From NCBI RefSeq assembly GCF_000332275.1, contig NZ_CM001776.1, forward strand, positions 2,979,737 to 3,043,736: a stretch of DNA of 64,000 nucleotides. Direction: 5' to 3'. A program made the position numbers and the translations under genes. A model generated the notes under the pieces. It did not search any database. It saw nothing but the letters and a program-made list of their open reading frames with translations, and was not told where the DNA came from. Numbering within the stretch: position 1 is the first letter of the stretch; each line of letters begins with the position of its first letter. Source of the stretch: Synechococcus sp. PCC 7336. GTDB lineage: Bacteria; Cyanobacteriota; Cyanobacteriia; Thermostichales; PCC-7336. Positions 9,902 through 19,636 of this stretch are shown here, in pieces.

Positions 9902-11221
9902 TCATTGCTTGCACAATCGGGCCATATAAAAGCCATCTCGATCGCTGCGGTGGGGCCAAATTTGTTGAGGTTCGACCGCGGGGTCTATTCTCCAGTCGGG
10001 ATGGTGGCTGAGAAATCGCTCGACTTGCTGTCGATTTTCCTCGGGATGGGTGGTGCAGGTGGAATAGACCATCGCGCCATTAGGTTTGACCCAAGTTGCA
10101 GCGCGATCGAGGATTTTTGCTTGCAGTTGCGTCAGTTCCGCAATCTTTTCTGGCTTCTGCCGCCAGCGAGCATCTGCATGGCGGTGGAGAGTACCCAGAC
10201 CGGAACAGGGGGCATCGACGAGAACGCGATCGCAACTCCCCGCCTGCGGCAATTCGTCCGGGAGAGGGGACTCCGCAGCTAAATCGACAGCGCGAGTCTG
10301 AATGCAATTGAGCTGCAAGCGCCGAGCATTCACATTCACCCGTTCGAGCCTGCCCGCATGACGATCTAGAGCCCAAACAGTCCCGCGATCGCCCATTAAT
10401 TCGGCGATGTGAGTGGTTTTGCCGCCGGGAGCTGCACAACAATCGATAACGATCTCTCCTGGTTTCGGGTTCAAGAGTTGAGCCACTTGCTGGGCACTGG
10501 CATCCTGTACGCTCCAATGGCCTTCGGCAAATCCGGGTAGGTTGGCGATCGCCCCCACATGACCGTTGAGCCGCAGCGATCCGGGAATGTCTCCCAGAGG
10601 TTGAGCCTCAACACTAACCGACTGTAACGCTGCTCGAACTCGATCGACGCTAGTTTGCAAGCGATTCACCCGCAGATCGATCGCGGGCGGACGATTGAAC
10701 CAGGCGCACAACGTTTCTGCTTCTTCGCCACCGAGCCGATCGATCCACAACTCCACCAGCCAATCTGGATAGCTGTAACGCAGGGCTAGATCGGTGACGG
10801 GATTGTCGTGGCGGGGCAAAACCTTATCTTTTGGGGTCCGCAAATAGGTTCGCAAAATTCCATTAGCCACCTTAGAGAGGCGACCGAGCTGGCAGCGGTG
10901 AGCCAGCTCGACAGTGGTGTTGACGGCAGCCGAGGCCGGAATGCGATCGAGATATCGCAGTTGATAAAAGCCAATTTGCAAAATTCGCCGCAGGGCTGGC
11001 GGTTGTTGGGAGGCAGACCTGCGGCCGAATTGTTCGATCAGGCTGTCGAGGGTGCGTTGGTGGCGAACGATGCCGTAGACCAACTCTGTGGCGAGATGGC
11101 GATCGACCTCTTGGGCCCGAGCTTTTGCCAGCACGCGATCGAGCGCAATATTGGCAAAGGCATCTTGACGATCCATCTGACGTAGAGTCAGAAATGCTAG
11201 GTAGCGGGCCGAACTTGTCAC
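9902..11221 (-). CDS. rsmB: 16S rRNA cytosine-967 C5-methyltransferase
   Basis: RsmB (Sun/Fmu) methylates C967 of 16S rRNA using SAM. It has an N-terminal NusB-like domain (about residues 1-130) and a C-terminal Rossmann methyltransferase domain. The SAM site is IDCCAAPGGKTTHIAE. The two catalytic cysteines lie in DAPCSGLGT and STCTTHPEEN. I chose GTG 11221 as start, giving 439 residues, because the frame further upstream would overlap the zinc peptidase gene and does not look like family sequence. It lies 4 bases downstream of that gene, and the fmt-peptidase-rsmB order is a common translation-linked cluster. Confidence 0.93.
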   Translation of the reverse strand: MTSSARYLAFLTLRQMDRQDAFANIALDRVLAKARAQEVDRHLATELVYGIVRHQRTLDSLIEQFGRRSASQQPPALRRILQIGFYQLRYLDRIPASAAVNTTVELAHRCQLGRLSKVANGILRTYLRTPKDKVLPRHDNPVTDLALRYSYPDWLVELWIDRLGGEEAETLCAWFNRPPAIDLRVNRLQTSVDRVRAALQSVSVEAQPLGDIPGSLRLNGHVGAIANLPGFAEGHWSVQDASAQQVAQLLNPKPGEIVIDCCAAPGGKTTHIAELMGDRGTVWALDRHAGRLERVNVNARRLQLNCIQTRAVDLAAESPLPDELPQAGSCDRVLVDAPCSGLGTLHRHADARWRQKPEKIAELTQLQAKILDRAATWVKPNGAMVYSTCTTHPEENRQQVERFLSHHPDWRIDPAVEPQQIWPHRSDRDGFYMARLCKQ

Positions 11222-11225
11222 TCCG

Positions 11226-11903
11226 TCAGTCGCGTCCGCGAGCGATGATGATGTACTGCAGCAGTTGCAGGCCCGCGTATACTGCCGTTGCCACATAGGT
11301 CCAAGCGGCGGCATTGAGAACTGCCCGCGCCCCTTTGTTTTCTTCCCCTTGCAAAATTCCCAGGCGGTCCACCAGTTTGAGGGCGCGGCTGGAGGCATCG
11401 AATTCGACGGGCAAGGTGACAACGTGGAACAGCAGTGCCGCCGCGAAGAGGACGATACCGACGTTAATCAGTCCGGCGATATTGAGGAAGAAGCCCCCCA
11501 ACACCAACATCGGACCGAATTGAGAGCCTAAGTTGGCGGCAGGCACCATCGAGGCCCGAAAGTTCATGAACTGATAGCCCTCTACATCTTGGAGAACGTG
11601 GCCGCATTCGTGGGCGGCGATCGCCGCTGCAGAGAGCGAACTGGAATTGTAGATTCCTTCGGAGAGGCGGACGGCCTTAGCCGACGGATCGTAGTGGTCG
11701 GTGAGTTGTCCCGCGACAGACTCTACTTTGACATCGCTGACGCCCATTTTCGCCAGGATCGTCCGTGCCACTTGTGCGCCAGTCATGCCCAAGCTAGATG
11801 CCTGCTCGGCATAGCGCTCGTAGGTGCCGCGCACATTGGCTTGGGCCCATGCCATCAGACCCATACCAATCAGCACGAGTATGTAAGACCAGTGAAAATA
11901 CAT
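11226..11903 (-). CDS. membrane zinc metallopeptidase (YugP-like)
   Basis: This 225-residue membrane protein is of the neutral zinc metallopeptidase 2 family (Bacillus YugP type). It has an N-terminal membrane span (about residues 5-22). The zinc motif HECGH lies in AAIAAHECGHVLQ near residue 98, in a cytosol-facing segment. Two further hydrophobic spans (about 130-160) and a C-terminal span follow. The substrate is unknown, and membrane protein quality control is a reasonable guess. It lies between fmt and rsmB on the same strand, almost touching rsmB, which suggests co-transcription. Confidence 0.88.
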   Translation of the reverse strand: MYFHWSYILVLIGMGLMAWAQANVRGTYERYAEQASSLGMTGAQVARTILAKMGVSDVKVESVAGQLTDHYDPSAKAVRLSEGIYNSSSLSAAAIAAHECGHVLQDVEGYQFMNFRASMVPAANLGSQFGPMLVLGGFFLNIAGLINVGIVLFAAALLFHVVTLPVEFDASSRALKLVDRLGILQGEENKGARAVLNAAAWTYVATAVYAGLQLLQYIIIARGRD

Positions 11904-11994
11904 TCAGACCTCCCAAACGAGGAAATCGCCTTCAACAGATTCATTATCGCCGATGGATGGGGGTAAGCAGCGATCGCCTCTGTAGGGATTACCG

Positions 11995-12939
11995 TTAGGA
12001 ACCCAACTGTTGGCCGGGTTGTAACCGTACTCCATTGGCAAAGTCCCAAGCGGATTGTGCTTTTTTACCGGACAACTGAACTTGTTTGAGCAGCAGCGGG
12101 CCGCTGCCGGTTTGGATGCTAAAGCCCTGGTTTTTCAAAATGTCCAGTACAGTGCCCGGAGGGGCGACCCCGATCGCATCTCCTTCAGGGGGAGCTTCGG
12201 AACGCAGAATTTTGCACCGCTGGCCGCCGAAATCTGAGAAGCAATTGGGGTGAAAGGCTCGAATTTGATTGTGGAGAGCGATCGCGGCTTGCGACCAATC
12301 GATGGCAAAGTCCGATTTTTGTAAGAGGGGGGCGTAGGTAGCTAATTCCTCCTGTTGCGGTTCGGGAGTCAATGCGCCAGCCTCTAATTTCAACAGAGTT
12401 TCCACCAGCAGTTCGGCCCCCAGTGGAGCCAATGTATCCGCCAGCTCCGGCGCAGTGCAATTTGGGTCAATGGGCACAGCCGTTTTGAGCAGCATATCGC
12501 CCTTATCCATGCCTGCATCCATCAATATAGTGGTGATGCCCGTTTCGGTTTCGCCATTGGCGATCGCCCACTGAATCGGTGCAGCACCGCGATAGGCCGG
12601 TAGCAGGGAACCGTGTACGTTTACGCAGCCCAGCCGAGGCATGGCTAAGACTTGGGGGGAGAGGATCTGCCCGTAGGCCACAACCACAAAGACATCTGCG
12701 TTCAAAGCATCCAGAGCCCGAAGCATTTCGGGGGACCGTTTCAACCGCTCCGGTTGCCACACGGGGATATCGTGCGCTCGGGCCAGCGCTTTGACAGGGG
12801 TGGGTTGGAGTTTTTTGCCGCGACCTTTGGGGCGATCGGGTTGAGAGATGACGGCTTGTACGTCGAACTCTGGGCGATCGATGAGGGCTTGTAGGGTAGG
12901 GAGTGCAAAGCTGGGGGTGCCGAAGAAGACAACCTTCAT
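11995..12939 (-). CDS. fmt: methionyl-tRNA formyltransferase
   Basis: Fmt formylates initiator Met-tRNA using 10-formyl-tetrahydrofolate. The 314 residues match the family length (about 315-335). The N-terminus MKVVFFGTPSFALPTLQAL is the Rossmann-like start, and the catalytic region reads NVHGSLLPAYRGAAPIQ (about 109-125), with the downstream block TTILMDAGMDKGDM. The C-terminal oligonucleotide-binding domain is present (about 205-314). It is the first intact gene of the minus-strand set fmt, zinc peptidase, rsmB. Confidence 0.96.
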   Translation of the reverse strand: MKVVFFGTPSFALPTLQALIDRPEFDVQAVISQPDRPKGRGKKLQPTPVKALARAHDIPVWQPERLKRSPEMLRALDALNADVFVVVAYGQILSPQVLAMPRLGCVNVHGSLLPAYRGAAPIQWAIANGETETGITTILMDAGMDKGDMLLKTAVPIDPNCTAPELADTLAPLGAELLVETLLKLEAGALTPEPQQEELATYAPLLQKSDFAIDWSQAAIALHNQIRAFHPNCFSDFGGQRCKILRSEAPPEGDAIGVAPPGTVLDILKNQGFSIQTGSGPLLLKQVQLSGKKAQSAWDFANGVRLQPGQQLGS

Positions 12940-13085
12940 GCGGTCTTGGGTCGAACTGCTCGTTTATTGTGCCACCGAGCGGCGATCGCCATTAAACCAG
13001 ATTCATCAGCTCAGTACCTCGTCGGTATGGCAGAGCTTCGAGGTGACAGCCATCTGGCCAAACTGAGTTCGATGACTCTGCATGG

Positions 13086-13126
13086 CCCTCACCCCCGGCC
13101 CCTCTCCCAAGTTTGGGAGAGGGGAG
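13086..13126 (+). repeat. palindromic extragenic repeat, copy 1
   Basis: It begins CCCTCACCCCCGG and contains a perfect 12-base inverted repeat, CCCCTCTCCCAA with TTGGGAGAGGGG, around a two-base centre. A second copy in the opposite orientation lies at 33714-33748. Such short palindromic elements are scattered between genes in many cyanobacteria. Confidence 0.75.
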
Positions 13127-13174
13127 AAACAGCCGAAAATCCTTACGGGGCCTTGTTCCCCTGCCCCCAAAGTT

Positions 13175-13199
13175 GGGGGTAGGGGTTAGGGGAAGGGGG
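13175..13199 (+). repeat. G-rich direct repeat with quadruplex motif, copy 1
   Basis: Four G-runs (5, 4, 4 and 5 bases) are separated by TA, TTA and AA, a textbook intramolecular G-quadruplex pattern. It lies in the insert that splits the GNAT gene. Its near-identical partner lies 89 bases downstream. Confidence 0.6.
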
Positions 13200-13263
13200 C
13201 CACAGGCATCTAGACAAATGGCCAATGTTTCGGAATATGAATTTCGCCAGCAGCATCAATTTT

Positions 13264-13288
13264 GGGGGTAGGGGCTAGGGGATGGGGG
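13264..13288 (+). repeat. G-rich direct repeat with quadruplex motif, copy 2
   Basis: The same pattern as copy 1 (G-runs 5, 4, 4, 5 with spacers TA, CTA, AT), also followed by GCCA. The pair forms a direct repeat and could mediate deletion or mark a duplicated mobile element end. Confidence 0.6.
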
Positions 13289-13589
13289 CCAGACGTCTGT
13301 CGAACTGACGTTGGCCATGCTCTTTGTCTCGCCCCAAAATCGGCTTGCAGGCATTGGGCGATCGCTATTGACTGGTATCGAGCGAGTAGTTTGGGCTCGC
13401 GGCAGTCATGCCCTCAGTGTGAACGCTTCTCCTAATTCGGTTCAATTTTACGAAAAAGATGGGATTTCGCAGACTGGCTGCAGAACAGACCGAGAATGGC
13501 ATTCGATTGACGCCGATGGAGAAAGCGCTAGTCGAATGCAGGCCAAAGAGCTCGTAGCTCTAGCCTCAATTTTGGGATTGTTCGCGCCA

Positions 13590-14216
13590 TCATCCTGCAT
13601 TTGCACCGCAGGTGCTCGAACGAGTGGATTGCGGAGTCGCGATCGCCTGGGGGAGCCAAGTAGACACGATGGCTGCACTCACTTCAGCCGCTTTTGTCGG
13701 GCCCCTCAATTCGGCCACCACCTGTAGTGCGAATTCAACCGCAGTTCCAGCACCGCGACTGGTGACGATGTGACCATCCACCACAACACGCTCTTGGCTG
13801 TAATCAGCCACCTCCATTTGGTCTTGGGTGGAGGGGAAGCTGGTGGCGGTGCGATCGTGCAGCAATCCAGCCTGGGAAAGGACCAATGGGGCTGCGCAGA
13901 TGGCAGCGGTGCATTTGCGGGCTTGGCTAAATTGGCGGGCGAGTTGCCCAATTTTGGGGTTGTCTAACAACGCTTTGACGCCAGGACCGCCGGGGATGAC
14001 GAGGGCATCGAACGAGCTGGCCAGCGTCTCGCTCCAAGTTTCGTCCAGCGTGGTGTCGGGCAGCACGGGAATTTGGTGGCTGCCGGTGACCGCAGCGCCC
14101 GGTTGGGAGAGGCCCGCCACCACCACATCGATCTCGGCACGACGCAGAATATCGATAATCGAGATAGCTTCGATTTCTTCAAAACCGTCTGGCAAAGGAA
14201 CTAATACGCGAACCAC
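13590..14216 (-). CDS. DJ-1/PfpI family protein (YajL/ThiJ type)
   Basis: This is a DJ-1 superfamily protein of 208 residues. It starts VVRVLVPLPDGFEEIEAIS with the conserved Glu of the DJ-1 pocket. The nucleophilic cysteine is in TAAICAAPLVLS. The pattern is that of the ThiJ/YajL/DJ-1 branch, linked to oxidative stress, chaperone or glyoxalase-type activity, not thiamine synthesis. I chose GTG 14216 because upstream codons are unlike the family and would run into thiO. The C-terminal tail after IVSTWLPQAIA is variable. It follows thiO on the same strand by 35 bases. Confidence 0.85.
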   Translation of the reverse strand: MVRVLVPLPDGFEEIEAISIIDILRRAEIDVVVAGLSQPGAAVTGSHQIPVLPDTTLDETWSETLASSFDALVIPGGPGVKALLDNPKIGQLARQFSQARKCTAAICAAPLVLSQAGLLHDRTATSFPSTQDQMEVADYSQERVVVDGHIVTSRGAGTAVEFALQVVAELRGPTKAAEVSAAIVSTWLPQAIATPQSTRSSTCGANAG

Positions 14217-14251
14217 AGTTCTTGCCTCTAGAATGTCAGGGCATTCCACTC

Positions 14252-15328
14252 CTAGCACAAACTCGCGGCGGGGGAGCTGGCAAATCGCCGCCAACTGAAG
14301 GGCTCTAGGGGGCGATGACTGACCCCTGTAAGTACGAGCTGGGCGATCGCCTCTGCAGTTGCAGGCGTCAATAAAATCCCGTTGCGGTGATGTCCCGTCG
14401 CCAAATAGAGATTCTGCTGCGGTCCCCGCCCCAAAATAGGGAGTTCGTCGGGGGTGGCAGGTCGATAGCCCCACCATTGTGCTTGCAGGGGCATTTCGGC
14501 AACGGGGGGAAAGAGGGCGATGGCATCGTTCAACAATTGTTGAATGCCGCCTGCGGTATTGCCCGGTTCGAAGCCCACTTCTTCCATCGTGGCTCCGATC
14601 GCAATCCGGCCATCTCGGCGGGGCACGATGTAAATGCCCTCCCCAAACAGAATGTGTTGCAACCGCCGCTTGGGGTCGAAAACCTGTAACATCTGCCCTT
14701 TAAGCGGCCGCACCGGCAATGGCAGCAGTTGTCCCGAAAAGGCTCCCGCCGCCGCCACGAAGATATCCGCTTCCAAGCGACCGCGCGGAGTTTGCACGGC
14801 CGCCACGCGATCGCCCTCCACGATCCAATCTTCGACTTCGGCATGGGCAAGCGCGGTGACTCCCACCTGCAGTAGCGCCGCCCGCAGAGACTGCACCAGT
14901 TGACGGTTGTCCACCTGCCCTTCTTGCGGCAGCCAAGTGGCCCCGCAGATGCGATCGCCCAATCCCGGCTGTCGGCGATCGAGGGCGTCTCTCGTCAGCC
15001 AATCAGGAGCGGGGCCATTGAGGGGAGGCTGCGCTTGCGGCAACAAAATTCCACAGGGCCAATAGCCAGTGTCTATGCCGGAGATTTGCTCCAGTTTGGC
15101 GCTCCAATCGGCATAGAGGGCGAGGCTGTGCAAACACAAATCGAGCATAGGACCGAGGGGAAGGGCTTCAGCTCTAGGAGCCAACATACCTGCTGCGGCC
15201 CAACTGGCCTGCCGGCCAAAGCGATCGCGATCCGCGATTGCAACCTGCCGACCCGCTAGCGCCAGCTCGAAGGCGATCGCCATCCCAATCGCGCCACCCC
15301 CCACCACCAAAACATCCCATCTGGGCAC
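14252..15328 (-). CDS. thiO: glycine oxidase ThiO
   Basis: ThiO is a flavoprotein that oxidises glycine to the imine used for the thiazole ring of thiamine. The DAO-family FAD site VVGGGAIGMAIAFELA lies at the N-terminus. Later blocks RRDGRIAIGATMEEVGFE and LYLATGHHRNGILLTPATAE are typical of ThiO. I chose GTG 15328 (MPRWDVLVVGGG), giving 358 residues, the usual length. In some cyanobacteria ThiO is fused to ThiG. Here it stands alone and is followed by a DJ-1-like gene. Confidence 0.9.
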   Translation of the reverse strand: MPRWDVLVVGGGAIGMAIAFELALAGRQVAIADRDRFGRQASWAAAGMLAPRAEALPLGPMLDLCLHSLALYADWSAKLEQISGIDTGYWPCGILLPQAQPPLNGPAPDWLTRDALDRRQPGLGDRICGATWLPQEGQVDNRQLVQSLRAALLQVGVTALAHAEVEDWIVEGDRVAAVQTPRGRLEADIFVAAAGAFSGQLLPLPVRPLKGQMLQVFDPKRRLQHILFGEGIYIVPRRDGRIAIGATMEEVGFEPGNTAGGIQQLLNDAIALFPPVAEMPLQAQWWGYRPATPDELPILGRGPQQNLYLATGHHRNGILLTPATAEAIAQLVLTGVSHRPLEPFSWRRFASSPAASLC

Positions 15329-15442
15329 TAGCGTCTTCCCTCTGTTGCTCTGTCCGACCGTCAGTCTAGCGGAAGTAGCTCTCAATACGTAGCTTTCCCA
15401 GCCAGATTTAGGGCTTTTGGCTCTGGTTAGTCTTTGCAACCA

Positions 15443-15532
15443 TCACTGCTCCAACTCGGTATAATCAGGAAAAGCTTGTAACAAGGTGTCAATCATGCCT
15501 TTCAAACATGTTGTCATGCCTTTTGTTAGAAA
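15443..15532 (-). pseudogene. possible effector-associated domain (EAD1-like) relic
   Basis: Read on the minus strand, about 29 codons give FLTKGMTTCLKG and then IDTLLQAFPDYTELEQ followed by TGA. The block LLxAFPxYxELEQ resembles the EAD1 adaptor domain found in predicted conflict systems, and in the next frame the family-like MV follows directly. The piece ends at the left terminus of the insertion sequence. This is short and only suggestive. Confidence 0.25.
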
Positions 15533-15535
15533 CCC

Positions 15536-16950
15536 GGCTCTTCCGGTCCTGCTATGCCAAACAAGGCAAAAAGAACAAATCTACTAAAATCAAAACTTCT
15601 ATTCCGAGGCCAGAGCTCTTACTGAGCATGGATTACAAGAGATTGAATCATATAAATATCTGAATGATAATTAGATATCACCTTTAGAAGATCATAATAT
15701 GCTCGCCACAGCCTGTCAAAAACTACTCACAGAGACATTGGATCTGCCTGGGTCTCGGGTCACAGGATATCAAACTCTTGAAGGTATCGGCATCTTCTTG
15801 GAACTAGAGTCAGAAAGTCGACAAGCCATTTGTCCTCATTGCGGTCAGACGAGTCGAAGACTGCACCAAAATCACCGGTACTTAGTTAGAGACTTGCCAA
15901 TGAGTGGACAATCTGTTTATCTACGAATCAATCGCCGTCAATTTAAGCGTAAGAATTGTGGAAAGCCATTCAGTGAAGTGCTAGAGCATGTTGACAAGAA
16001 TAGAACTTATACAAAGCGCTTAGCCAGAGCAATCATTGGTCAGGTTTTGGATAGTGATATCCGGAGTGTGGCAGAACGCAACGATCTAAGTGATGATGAG
16101 ATCCAAACAATTCTCAATGAATTGGGCGAGCAATTAATTCAAGAAGTACCAGAAGGATTAAAGAGGTTAGGAATCGATGAGATTTCATTAGTCAAAGGAC
16201 AGGGTAACTATTGTGCTGTCTTAGTGGACCTAGATCTTAGGAAGCCACTCATGTTGCTAGAGTCACGTCGTCAAGAGGAATTGCGTCAAGTCTTTACTGG
16301 ATGGGGAGAAGAGGTGTTGAGTAGAATTGTGGAAGCCAGTATCGATCTGTGGAGGCCATACCGGGATCTAGTTGAAGAAATGATGCCAAATGCGACAGTG
16401 GTGGCAGATAGGTTTCATATAATGAAGATAGTCAACGAAGAGCTAGACAAAGAGAGAAGAAAAGAGAAGAAAGCTGCGGGAAAGATTGAGAGCAAAGCAG
16501 AAAGGGAGGAAAAGCTAGAAGCAATCAATAAAACAAAATATGTTTTATTAAAGAATGAAGAGAATTTAAATTCAGAGCAGCATGAAAAGTTGTTGAATCT
16601 AGCGAAAGAAGTACCTGTTTTAGGAAAAATGCATGAACTTAAAGAGGAGTTTAGAAGCGTTTTTGATGACTTTGATAATTGGTTGGATGGCTCATATAAG
16701 CTAATCTTTTGGCTAAAGAAATCAAAGGAATATTTTCCTGAAAGTTATGGGACGATTGTGAGATGGTGTGGAGAGATCTGTGGTTACTTTGACCAGAAAA
16801 CAAGCAGCGGTATAGTTGAAGGAATCAACAACAAGCTTAAACTGATTAAGAGATTGGGCTATGGCTTTAGAAACTTTGAAAACTTCAAAACCAGAGCTCT
16901 GCTTTGTTGGTACTTTGCGTCAAAAATAGCATAGTCAGAACCGATGAGCC
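15536..16950 (+). mobile_element. ISL3-family insertion sequence
   Basis: A 1415-base element with one transposase gene. The ends are imperfect inverted repeats: left GGCTCTTCCGGTCCTGCTAT (15536) and right, read inwards, GGCTCATCGGTTCTGACTAT (from 16950). They align with small gaps through CTATGC. GGCTC ends are characteristic of ISL3 elements. The element is AT-rich and lacks HIP1 sites, unlike its surroundings. No 8-base target duplication is visible at the ends, so the copy may be old or rearranged. Confidence 0.85.
15699..16934 (+). CDS. ISL3-family transposase
   Basis: This 411-residue DDE transposase of the IS204/IS1001/IS1096/IS1165 group has an N-terminal zinc finger (CPHCGQTSRRLHQN with a second pair degraded to FKRKNCGKPF, about residues 46-90) and a helix-turn-helix region. 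The catalytic acidic residues are in RLGIDEISLVKGQGNY, VVADRFHIMKIV and SGIVEGINNKLKLIKR. A Lys/Glu-rich helical insertion lies at about 250-300. The frame is intact, so the element may be active. It starts on ATG 15699 about 160 bases inside the left end. Confidence 0.93.
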   Translation: MLATACQKLLTETLDLPGSRVTGYQTLEGIGIFLELESESRQAICPHCGQTSRRLHQNHRYLVRDLPMSGQSVYLRINRRQFKRKNCGKPFSEVLEHVDKNRTYTKRLARAIIGQVLDSDIRSVAERNDLSDDEIQTILNELGEQLIQEVPEGLKRLGIDEISLVKGQGNYCAVLVDLDLRKPLMLLESRRQEELRQVFTGWGEEVLSRIVEASIDLWRPYRDLVEEMMPNATVVADRFHIMKIVNEELDKERRKEKKAAGKIESKAEREEKLEAINKTKYVLLKNEENLNSEQHEKLLNLAKEVPVLGKMHELKEEFRSVFDDFDNWLDGSYKLIFWLKKSKEYFPESYGTIVRWCGEICGYFDQKTSSGIVEGINNKLKLIKRLGYGFRNFENFKTRALLCWYFASKIA

Positions 16951-17247
16951 CGATTCCAGAAGCCTTCAATATCAATAGGTATAAATCCTCAGGCATTCTC
17001 GCTGAACTCTTTATATCTCGTGCTCTTTTTTCATGGAGTTGTGTGCTTTGAGAGAAACCAACAGGCTGAACTCCTTGGCAAGCATGGCTTGTGGCTGCAA
17101 TTAGATCCAGGAATGAGCCACCTTAACAGGGGGTAGACCCAACCTTCTGTCAGAGCTCGACAGGCCAGCAAGATAGCCCTCCGATCGCCGATCGAAGGGC
17201 TGAAAAGAACTGTCTCAACAGACAGCAAATCAGGCTGTCAGGAGAAA
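16951..17247. other. region between IS right end and ahcY
   Basis: No gene is supported. It holds a strong stem-loop downstream of ahcY at 17175-17201. The sequence next to the IS is AT-rich and may be debris of an earlier insertion. Confidence 0.5.
17175..17201 (-). terminator. stem-loop after ahcY
   Basis: AGCCCTCCGATCG pairs with CGATCGAAGGGCT over 13 bases with one wobble, 47 bases beyond the ahcY stop. There is no T-run after it on the minus strand, so it may protect the mRNA 3' end or act as a weak terminator. Confidence 0.5.
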
Positions 17248-18924
<1,677 letters not shown>

Positions 18925-19524
18925 ATGAGCGAAGTCACTCCCCTGAAGATTGGCACCCCCGCCCCCGACTTTAAGGCAACCGCTGTCATCGATCAGGATT
19001 TTGAGACCATCAGTCTGTCGCAGTATCGCGGCAAGTACGTCATCCTATTCTTCTATCCCCTCGACTTCACCTTTGTTTGCCCCACTGAGATTACCTCGTT
19101 TAGCGATCGCGCTGGCGAGTTCTCTGCTCTGAACACCCAGATCCTGGGGGTTTCTGTAGACAGTGAATTCTCTCACCTCGCTTGGGTGCAAACCGATCGC
19201 AAAGCGGGTGGCGTGGGCGATGTAAACTATCCGCTGGTCTCCGACCTGAAGAAAGAACTCAGCACCGCTTACGGCGTTTTGACTGATGAAGGCGTCGCCC
19301 TGCGCGGCCTGTTCATCATCGATCCCGAAGGGGTCGTTCAGTACGCCACTATCAACAACCTCGGCTTTGGCCGCAGCGTTGACGAAACCAAGCGCGTCCT
19401 GCAGGCAATTCAGTACATTCAGTCTCACCCCGACGAAGTCTGCCCCGCCAACTGGCAGCCTGGGGAAGCAACCATGAAGCCCACCCCCACTGAGTCCAAA
19501 GACTACTTCGCGGCGATCGCCTAA
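18925..19524 (+). CDS. 2-Cys peroxiredoxin
   Basis: Typical 2-Cys (AhpC/Prx1 type) peroxiredoxin of 199 residues that reduces hydrogen peroxide and alkyl peroxides with thioredoxin. The peroxidatic Cys52 is in [10 protein letters not shown] and the resolving Cys173 in EVCPANW. The C-terminal arm ends YFAAIA, close to the YF motif linked to overoxidation sensitivity, while a GGLG-type loop is replaced by GGVGDVNYP. The start ATG is preceded by GAGGAG. This class scavenges peroxide made by photosynthesis. Confidence 0.96.
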   Translation: MSEVTPLKIGTPAPDFKATAVIDQDFETISLSQYRGKYVILFFYPLDFTFVCPTEITSFSDRAGEFSALNTQILGVSVDSEFSHLAWVQTDRKAGGVGDVNYPLVSDLKKELSTAYGVLTDEGVALRGLFIIDPEGVVQYATINNLGFGRSVDETKRVLQAIQYIQSHPDEVCPANWQPGEATMKPTPTESKDYFAAIA

Positions 19525-19537
19525 CTCGGTCAATATC

Positions 19538-19581
19538 TGGCCCCATCCTCTGGATGGGGAAACCCAAACAGGATGGGGCCA
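19538..19581 (+). terminator. alternative hairpins after peroxiredoxin
   Basis: TGGCCCCATCC (19538-19548) can pair with the near copy GGATGGGG (19552-19559) through a 3-base loop, or with GGATGGGGCCA (19571-19581) over 11 bases. The two folds exclude each other. No T-run follows, so it is a 3' structure or a weak terminator shared with the convergent gene. Confidence 0.55.
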
Positions 19582-19636
19582 TCGGTCTCATCCTGTAACT
19601 CATTGAATTCTGCAGAATGTGGGCGAGCCATCCAGC

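Larger units (their letters stand above)
12990..13557 (+). pseudogene. GNAT acetyltransferase split by repeats and frameshifted
   Basis: Two halves of one acetyltransferase lie either side of a repeat block. The 5' piece (about 12990-13065) reads YLVGMAELRGDSHLAKL. The 3' piece (about 13305-13480) reads LAMLFVSPQNRLAGIGRSLL and then VNASPNSVQFYEKDG, the acetyl-CoA binding and C-terminal GNAT motifs. The family ending continues in another frame from about 13480 (EQTENGIRLTPMEKALVECR, stop TAG 13555-13557), so a one-base frameshift lies near 13477-13481. The insert of about 240 bases carries palindromic and G-rich repeats. The gene cannot make a normal enzyme. Confidence 0.75.

Noticed and set aside
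11222-11422. N-terminal extension of RsmB
   Set aside because: It would overlap the zinc peptidase gene and does not resemble the NusB-like domain.
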